Origin: Limnohabitans sp.
GTDB taxonomy: Bacteria > Pseudomonadota > Gammaproteobacteria > Burkholderiales > Burkholderiaceae_C
Length of the DNA stretch: 10,045 nucleotides
NCBI GenBank assembly: GCA_021731425.1
Contig: JAKFXJ010000157.1
Coordinates: 1-10,045, forward strand
Reading direction: 5' to 3'
Under the pieces are notes generated by a model, which was given only the letters and a program-made list of their open reading frames with translations, was not told the origin of the DNA and ran no database searches. This document shows, piece after piece, positions 6,134 through 10,045 of this stretch. The stretch's first letter is position 1. Each line of letters opens with the position of its first letter. The translations under genes and the position numbers were made by a program.

Positions 6134-7006
6134 ATGACTTTTGATGTAATTCTCCAGGCTGTGCTGCTGGGTTTGCTGCAAGGTGGTGTCTACGCACTAG
6201 TGGCCTGTGGATTGACGCTGATTTATGGCGTCATGAAGATTGTCAACTTTGCCCATGCTGAGTTCCTCACCTTAGGCATGTACCTTTCCATGGCAGCCTT
6301 CCAGATGGGGGCATCTCCCTATGTGGCTGCATTGCCAATTTTTGGTGTGGTGGCTGTCATGGGCGCAGGGATTCAGCGCGTGTTGATTCGACCGGCTTTA
6401 CAGCACCCTCAAATCAATCAGATGCTTATCACGATTGGTCTTTCAACCATGATGATTGGTGCCATGCAACTCATATGGGGGCCTAATAATCAAGTTCTGA
6501 AGCTCGATTGGAGTGGAGAGGCGCTGGAGTTGGGGGGGGTGCGATTGACTTATGTACGACTCATCTCATTTGTTGCAGCAGCAGCGATTGCAGCCATGGC
6601 ATGGTGGTTCCTGAAACACACCCGTACAGGAATGGCAATGCGGGCTGCCTCGCAAAATCCTCAGTCTGCTCGACTCATGGGAATTGAAGTGATGCGGGTG
6701 AACATGATCACCTTTGGAGTGGGGACTGGTCTGGCCGCCATGGCTGGGGTTTTAATAGCGCCTGCCTTTTTCGCGAATCCAACGTTCGGTACTGATTACT
6801 TCATACTCCCGGCCTTCGTGATCGTCGTTCTGGGCACCATGGGTAACTTTGCTGGAGCCCTGATCGGTGGCTTGATCATCGGTGTTGCTGAAGGCTTGGG
6901 GGGTCTGGTCTTTGGACCAGCATTGCGTCAGTTGGTAAGTCTGCTACTTTTTGTGGTGGTGCTGCTGTTTCTTCCGCGTGGCCTCTTCAAAGGCAAGGTT
7001 TCCTGA
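6134..7006 (+). CDS. Branched-chain amino acid-type ABC transporter permease, LivH-like
   Basis: The 290-residue inner-membrane protein is one of the two permease subunits of a HAAT-family importer and would pair with the LivM-like protein encoded next. Family features are GLLQGGVYALVACGLTLIYGVMKIVN (about 13-38) leading into NFAHAEFLTLGMY (38-50), a cytoplasmic loop with TRTGMAMRAASQNPQSARLMGIEV (164-186), and VVLGTMGNFAGALIGGLIIG (231-250), with a basic C-terminus PRGLFKG. About eight membrane spans are visible. ATG 6134 matches the usual N-terminus; a TTG at 6098 is in frame but its start lies inside the hairpin and only two bases after the AGGAGG sequence. No good ribosome-binding site precedes 6134, so translation may depend on unfolding of the hairpin. 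The LivM-like gene starts 18 bases after its stop. Confidence 0.92.
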   Translation: MTFDVILQAVLLGLLQGGVYALVACGLTLIYGVMKIVNFAHAEFLTLGMYLSMAAFQMGASPYVAALPIFGVVAVMGAGIQRVLIRPALQHPQINQMLITIGLSTMMIGAMQLIWGPNNQVLKLDWSGEALELGGVRLTYVRLISFVAAAAIAAMAWWFLKHTRTGMAMRAASQNPQSARLMGIEVMRVNMITFGVGTGLAAMAGVLIAPAFFANPTFGTDYFILPAFVIVVLGTMGNFAGALIGGLIIGVAEGLGGLVFGPALRQLVSLLLFVVVLLFLPRGLFKGKVS

Positions 7007-7024
7007 AGTAAGGATGATCACACC

Positions 7025-8035
7025 ATGAGTAAATTTCTTTCTGAATGGAACAATTGGCAACTATTCGTTGCACTCAGTTTTGTGCTCATTTGCGCCATTG
7101 GTGGCAGTGCAGTCGAATCGGACTATTTCATCCAGGTGATGGTGTTAGCTGCCATTTACGCTGCCGTAGGAACTGCTTGGTCGATTGCAGGCGGCTTGTC
7201 GGGCTTGCTACTCTTGGGATACATCAGCTTTTTTGGGCTTGGGGCCTATGTAGACGGGGTGTTTTTTACCAAATTAGGTTTGAACCCTTGGATATGCATA
7301 GTCTTGGGATTTTTCTCGGCCGCGCTGCTGGCTTGGTTGATATCGTTGGTCACGCTACGCTTTGGTTTAGGCGAGGACTATTTTGCGATGTTTACAGTTG
7401 CACTGTCGCAAGTGCTCAAATACATTTTGCTCAACTGGGACTATGCAGGCGGTGCAACCGGGATTTATCTGACCGTAATTGAGGATAACTTTTGGACGTT
7501 AAGTTTTGTTGATCGCAAACCCTATCTGTACATTTCGTTGATCATGCTCGTGGGTGTAATTGTGATTAACTACAGCATTCAGCGCTCACGCTTGGGCTAC
7601 TACCTTGCGGCTGTGCGAGAGAACGATCAGGCGGCAGAGGCATTAGGCATCAATGTGCGAAAGGTCAAAACTCAGGCGATGATTATCAGTGGTGGCGTAG
7701 CAGGCAGCATGGGCGCGTTCTACACACAATTTGCGACCTTCATTGATCCCAAGCAGGTTTTTAGTTTGGCAACCAACTTTGAGATGCTCCTTGGGCCGGT
7801 TTTAGGCGGGCGTCTTTCGATCATTGGGCCTGTCCTTGGCGCTTCATTTCTCAAGCCTACACAAGACTTCTTGAGAGGATGGATGGGCGGTGATGCCGAC
7901 GCCCTGTACCTCATACTTTACGGTGCAGTGCTGGCGATTGGTATTTTGTTGTTACCTAAAGGGGCCGCGCATTACGTGCAAATCTGGCACCGAAAATACT
8001 ACGCCAAGACCACGAATGAGGAGAAGCAAGCATGA
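7025..8035 (+). CDS. Branched-chain amino acid-type ABC transporter permease, LivM-like
   Basis: The 336-residue inner-membrane protein is the second permease subunit. It shows the LivM pattern: GTAWSIAGGLSGLLLLGYISFFGLGAY at about 49-75, then LRFGLGEDYFAMFTVALSQV at 111-130, and a coupling loop with AVRENDQAAEALGINVRKVK at 196-215. The C-terminal GPVLGGRLSIIGPVLGA (257-273) corresponds to the family's usual GG-x-G-T segment, with Arg-Leu-Ser in place of the common small residues. Roughly nine to ten spans are present. TAAGGA (7009-7014) lies ten bases before the ATG at 7025, an acceptable ribosome-binding site. Its TGA overlaps the start of the LivG-like gene in an ATGA junction (8032-8035), so the two are probably translated together. 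The length is normal for the family. Confidence 0.92.
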   Translation: MSKFLSEWNNWQLFVALSFVLICAIGGSAVESDYFIQVMVLAAIYAAVGTAWSIAGGLSGLLLLGYISFFGLGAYVDGVFFTKLGLNPWICIVLGFFSAALLAWLISLVTLRFGLGEDYFAMFTVALSQVLKYILLNWDYAGGATGIYLTVIEDNFWTLSFVDRKPYLYISLIMLVGVIVINYSIQRSRLGYYLAAVRENDQAAEALGINVRKVKTQAMIISGGVAGSMGAFYTQFATFIDPKQVFSLATNFEMLLGPVLGGRLSIIGPVLGASFLKPTQDFLRGWMGGDADALYLILYGAVLAIGILLLPKGAAHYVQIWHRKYYAKTTNEEKQA

Positions 8036-8802
8036 GTCAGCCATTGCTTGAAGTTCACAACGTAGTCAAGCGTTTTGGTGGCTTGACTGCCGTCGATCAC
8101 GTAAGTTTTGAAGTGATGCCTGGGCGCATCATAGGTGTAATCGGACCCAATGGCTCCGGCAAAACTACATTGTTTGCCAATGTCTCCGGGTTTCAAACAC
8201 CAGAAGAAGGTGAAATTCGTTTTGATGGACGTGTGATAACTGGCATGAGGCCATCGGTACTGTGTGAGTTGGGCATTGCACGAACCTTTCAGATCGTACA
8301 ACCATTTGCAGGCCTGAGCGTATTTGATAACGTGGTGGCGGGTGCTCTACGGGGAGGCAGAACAACCCTCAAAGAAGCGAAGCTCAAGGCTGCGCAAATA
8401 ATCGAATTGTGCGGTTTGCAACCTGTATCAACGCAGATGGCCGGTGTATTGCCAATTGCAGGACGCAAACGACTTGAGGTCGCGCGCGCACTTGCCACTG
8501 GGCCCAAGCTTTTACTGCTCGATGAGGTAATGGCAGGCTTGCGTCCCACAGAAGTAGACGATGCAATTGCCTTGGTCCGCCAAATCCGCGACAGCGGGGT
8601 AACCGTGATTCTGGTCGAGCATCTGATGCGTGCAGTAATGGCACTCAGCGAGGAGTTGCTCGTTCTGCAGCAGGGCAAGCTAATTGCACGCGGAGATCCT
8701 CACACTGTATGCAACCAACCCGAAGTCATTCGAGCCTATTTTGGCGAGGCCAAGGTTCCCGAAGCTCCAACAAACAGTCAGAAAAGCACGCACCATGCTT
8801 GA
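8032..8802 (+). CDS. Branched-chain amino acid-type ABC transporter ATP-binding protein, LivG-like
   Basis: This 256-residue cytoplasmic ATPase has Walker A GPNGSGKTT at 38-46, the Q-loop Gln at 87 in ARTFQIVQPF, Walker B LLLLDE at 160-165 and the switch His at 197 in VEHLM. The opening VVKRFGGLTAVDHVSF is typical of LivG. The signature motif is LPIAGRKR at 140-147 rather than LSxGQ; from memory this variant occurs in a branch of LivG proteins, together with the DEVMAGL sequence after Walker B seen here, so it is probably functional and not decay. GAGGAG (8018-8023) gives a ribosome-binding site eight bases before ATG. It overlaps the upstream gene by four bases and the downstream one by eight. 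The C-terminal tail after residue 238 is loose and rich in Ser and Thr. Confidence 0.92.
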   Translation: MSQPLLEVHNVVKRFGGLTAVDHVSFEVMPGRIIGVIGPNGSGKTTLFANVSGFQTPEEGEIRFDGRVITGMRPSVLCELGIARTFQIVQPFAGLSVFDNVVAGALRGGRTTLKEAKLKAAQIIELCGLQPVSTQMAGVLPIAGRKRLEVARALATGPKLLLLDEVMAGLRPTEVDDAIALVRQIRDSGVTVILVEHLMRAVMALSEELLVLQQGKLIARGDPHTVCNQPEVIRAYFGEAKVPEAPTNSQKSTHHA

Positions 8803-9499
8803 AATTCGCAATCTGCAAGCCTGTTATGGCGAGATGACGGCCCTTTGGGGTGTAGACCTACACATCCGTCCCGGGGAACTCGTTGCTGTTGTGGGGCCAA
8901 ATGGCGCAGGCAAGTCCACTTTGATCAACGCTATCTCCGGGCTTGTCGATGTTCCCGATGGTCAGCTGCACTGGGACGGCACCGACATCATCAATGCTAG
9001 CGCCGAGTCTCGGGTTCGCAGAGGAATCGTGCAATGCCCCGAAGGTCGGAAGCTCTTCCCTGAAATGACGGTAGAGGAAAACCTCTTGATGGGCGCTTAC
9101 AGTCGCGCCGATCGCAGCAGTGTTAATCAAAGTATTGACGAGATATACGAGCAGTTTCCAATCTTGCGCGAGCGCCGTAGACAAATAGCAAGCACTATGT
9201 CTGGCGGGCAGCAGCAAATGGTAGCGATCGGTCGTGCACTGATGGCGCGTCCTCGCCTGTTAATGCTTGATGAGCCATCTTTGGGCCTTGCACCGATCGT
9301 GGTCAATGAAGTATTTGAGCTTTTGAAAAGGATCCATAAGGATGGAATGACCATCTTGCTGGTCGAGCAAAATGTGAACCAGACATTGGAGATTGCCGAC
9401 CGCGCATACGTCCTTGAGAATGGCAAAATCGCATTGGAAGGTAGTGGCCAGGATGTATTGCATGACCCACATATGAAGGCAGCCTACCTCGGGCACTGA
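8795..9499 (+). CDS. Branched-chain amino acid-type ABC transporter ATP-binding protein, LivF-like
   Basis: This 234-residue protein is the second ATPase of the importer. Walker A is GPNGAGKST at 34-42, the Q-loop region reads IVQCPEGRKLFPEMTVEENL at 78-97, the signature is MSGGQQQM at 135-142, Walker B is LLMLDEP at 155-161 and the D-loop is SLGLAP at 162-167. The position of the switch His holds Gln 192 in LVEQN, which is normal for LivF. The start at ATG 8795 (MLEIRNLQACYG) fits the family N-terminus; a frame open from 8684 only adds sequence that overlaps the LivG-like gene. The eight-base overlap with that gene suggests coupled translation. The ribosome-binding site is weak (AAAAG). The length is normal, and the C-terminal AAYLGH ending is typical of LivF, so the gene is intact. 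Confidence 0.93.
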   Translation: MLEIRNLQACYGEMTALWGVDLHIRPGELVAVVGPNGAGKSTLINAISGLVDVPDGQLHWDGTDIINASAESRVRRGIVQCPEGRKLFPEMTVEENLLMGAYSRADRSSVNQSIDEIYEQFPILRERRRQIASTMSGGQQQMVAIGRALMARPRLLMLDEPSLGLAPIVVNEVFELLKRIHKDGMTILLVEQNVNQTLEIADRAYVLENGKIALEGSGQDVLHDPHMKAAYLGH

Positions 9500-9540
9500 T
9501 GTCAGTTAAAAATAAATTTTATCCAGATGGATTCAATTAG
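9499..9540 (+). other. Thirteen-codon open frame starting in the LivF stop (TGATG), possible remnant of a sixth operon gene
   Basis: The stop TGA (9497-9499) overlaps an ATG (9499-9501), a junction often seen between translationally coupled genes. The frame reads MSVKNKFYPDGFN and ends at TAG 9538-9540. It may be the broken start of a gene that once completed the operon, or chance. No ribosome-binding site is obvious. The 320 bases from here to the istB stop hold no intact gene. Confidence 0.2.
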
Positions 9541-9592
9541 GGCATGCCATGTGTATTGCCTTTATGTATCTACCGCTGTGGAACCCGATGGC

Positions 9593-9649
9593 GAATGACT
9601 CCTGATGGCCGGAAGCACCGTTTCCGACGGATTCCGCAGAGCCGTCATT
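9593..9649. repeat. Imperfect palindrome near the integrase remnant
   Basis: AATGAC (9594-9599) pairs with GTCATT (9644-9649), GGC (9607-9609) with GCC (9641-9643), CGGAA (9610-9614) with TTCCG (9632-9636), and CCGT (9618-9621) with ACGG (9627-9630). The result is a long hairpin with internal loops. Its left 18 bases (9593-9610) match 15 of 18 bases at 4427-4444. It lies beyond the 3' end of the integrase remnant on the minus strand. Confidence 0.4.
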
Positions 9650-9693
9650 TAAGGCTGCCGCACCGTTGCAAAAATTCGCCAAGGTTGATCATC

Positions 9694-9749
9694 TTAAATT
9701 TCGGTCTGTTCCGAGATCTCAAGAGCATCGTCGACCTCAATACCCAGGT
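9694..9749 (-). pseudogene. C-terminal tail of a small tyrosine recombinase (integrase), interrupted by the IS21-family element
   Basis: Read on the minus strand, the bases next to the IS end give (x)AC then the 17 residues LGIEVDDALEISEQTEI and TAA (9694-9696). From memory this closely resembles the last residues of a common group of small phage-type integrases, which end in R-Y-L-G-V-E-L-E-D-A-L-x-I-A-E-x-x-E-I, where the Tyr before L-G is the catalytic nucleophile. The partial codon AC fits TAC for that Tyr, so the break falls in the catalytic codon. Everything upstream of it, including the other catalytic residues, should lie beyond the IS element outside the window. The assignment rests on recalled similarity over only 17 residues. 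Confidence 0.55.
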
Positions 9750-9803
9750 TGTTGATTAGCCAGACAAACTGAGCCAGTGTTTGCATCGAATATTGAGCCA
9801 CTG
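9750..9803. repeat. IS21-type terminal repeats (TGAGCCA-S-TG copies)
   Basis: TGAGCCAGTG (9770-9779) and TGAGCCACTG (9794-9803) are direct copies differing at one base, 24 bases apart. A weaker copy, TTAGCCAG, lies at 9756-9763 next to the proposed tip. IS21-family elements carry several short repeats at each end that serve as IstA binding sites, and the spacing here fits that arrangement. Confidence 0.5.
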
Positions 9804-9820
9804 GTTTTTAAAGAATTGGC

Positions 9821-10045
9821 TTATTCGGTTGTGGATAAGTTTAGCTGCTCGGTGCTTTTGCCCCCTTTCGTTTTGGATTGTTTACCCTTCAGGCTGACCG
9901 CCTGCGAGTGCTTGAAGCGCCAACTCTCGTTGCCCGTCTCAACAATGTGGCAGTGATGCGTGAGCCGGTCCAGCAACGCCGTGGTCATCTTGGCGTCGCC
10001 AAATACATTGGCCCACTCCGAGAAGTTCAGATTGGTCGTGATCAC
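9821..10045 (-). CDS. istB: IS21-family transposition helper ATPase IstB, C-terminal part (5' end outside window)
   Basis: IstB is the AAA+ ATPase that assists the IstA transposase in target capture. The visible 74 residues, read on the minus strand and ending at TAA 9821-9823, contain the characteristic late part of the protein: [11 protein letters not shown] (sensor region after the central ATPase motifs), [21 protein letters not shown] with the LLDRL-HH arginine-finger region, and ESWRF(K). A Lys/Ser-rich hydrophilic tail of about 27 residues follows and is longer than in many relatives. Walker A and B would lie beyond the edge. The last visible upstream codon is GTG, which is internal. 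Nothing in the visible part suggests decay. Confidence 0.92.
   Translation of the reverse strand: MITTNLNFSEWANVFGDAKMTTALLDRLTHHCHIVETGNESWRFKHSQAVSLKGKQSKTKGGKSTEQLNLSTTE

Larger units (their letters stand above)
9750..10045 (-). mobile_element. IS21-family insertion sequence, istB-side end (other end outside window)
   Basis: The element carries istB on the minus strand and runs off the right edge, where istA and the other end are expected. The inner boundary is placed at 9750, where TGTTGATTAGCC begins: IS21-family ends start with TG, and the sequence just outside (9749 and below) reads as an unrelated coding tail. Direct repeats typical of IS21 ends follow at 9770-9779 and 9794-9803. The boundary is inferred because the partner inverted repeat and target duplication are not visible. 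Confidence 0.7.

Noticed and set aside
4838..9499. Idea that the second importer is the urea system UrtABCDE because ureD is nearby
   Set aside because: The binding protein lacks the UrtA-like opening and the operon lies apart from ureD with different base composition; the substrate is left open.
9544..9759. 71-codon plus-strand frame after livF
   Set aside because: Its sequence is Arg/Cys-rich and not protein-like, and it crosses the imperfect palindrome, the antisense integrase tail and the proposed IS boundary.
9694..9801. Continuous 35-codon minus-strand gene running through 9750
   Set aside because: The part from 9750 to 9801 is better explained as IS21 terminal repeats (TGAGCCA copies); only the part below 9750 resembles a protein tail.
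1..10045. CRISPR array, tRNA, rRNA or toxin-antitoxin pair
   Set aside because: No regularly spaced repeats, no cloverleaf or rRNA-like sequence and no small paired genes were seen on either strand.

Overview
The window looks like a piece of a betaproteobacterial chromosome, probably Burkholderiales and perhaps Comamonadaceae-like. This is judged from the high-GC codon use and the style of the UreD, nitrate/taurine-type ABC and Liv-type ABC proteins; no ribosomal RNA or other marker gene is present to confirm it. It falls into two parts with different base composition.

Left part (about 1-4257, GC-rich; the one 60-base line counted by hand gave about 70% G+C): the 3' end of an NMT1/THI5-type solute-binding protein gene, a terminator-like hairpin, then the ATPase gene (397-1215), the permease gene (1229-1996) and ureD (2051-2881), all on the plus strand. 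Together these form an ABC importer for a small anion or nitrogen compound next to a urease accessory gene. The urease structural genes do not follow ureD. After 149 bases with two hairpins comes a gene for an MgtC/SapB-DUF4010 membrane protein (3031-4257).

Right part (4258-9749, lower GC; hand-counted lines gave roughly 40-50%): a 580-base gene-free stretch with several inverted repeats, then a complete five-gene branched-chain-amino-acid-type (HAAT family) ABC importer in the order binding protein, LivH-like, LivM-like, LivG-like, LivF-like. The last three genes are translationally coupled by overlaps or close spacing. A strong hairpin separates the binding-protein gene from the permease genes. 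The substrate cannot be read from sequence. Beyond the operon lie a tiny open frame, an imperfect palindrome and, on the minus strand, what appears to be the last 17 codons of a small tyrosine recombinase, cut at the position of its expected catalytic Tyr codon by the end of an IS21-family element. The C-terminal part of that element's istB runs off the right edge.

Two links stand out. The same 8-base palindrome TGTATACA lies 29 bases before the ATPase start and 37 bases before the binding-protein start of the second importer, so one dimeric regulator might control both. The drop in GC, the flanking related repeats, the integrase remnant and the IS21 element suggest that the second importer lies in an acquired or rearranged segment. 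No wholly new system can be claimed from this window.
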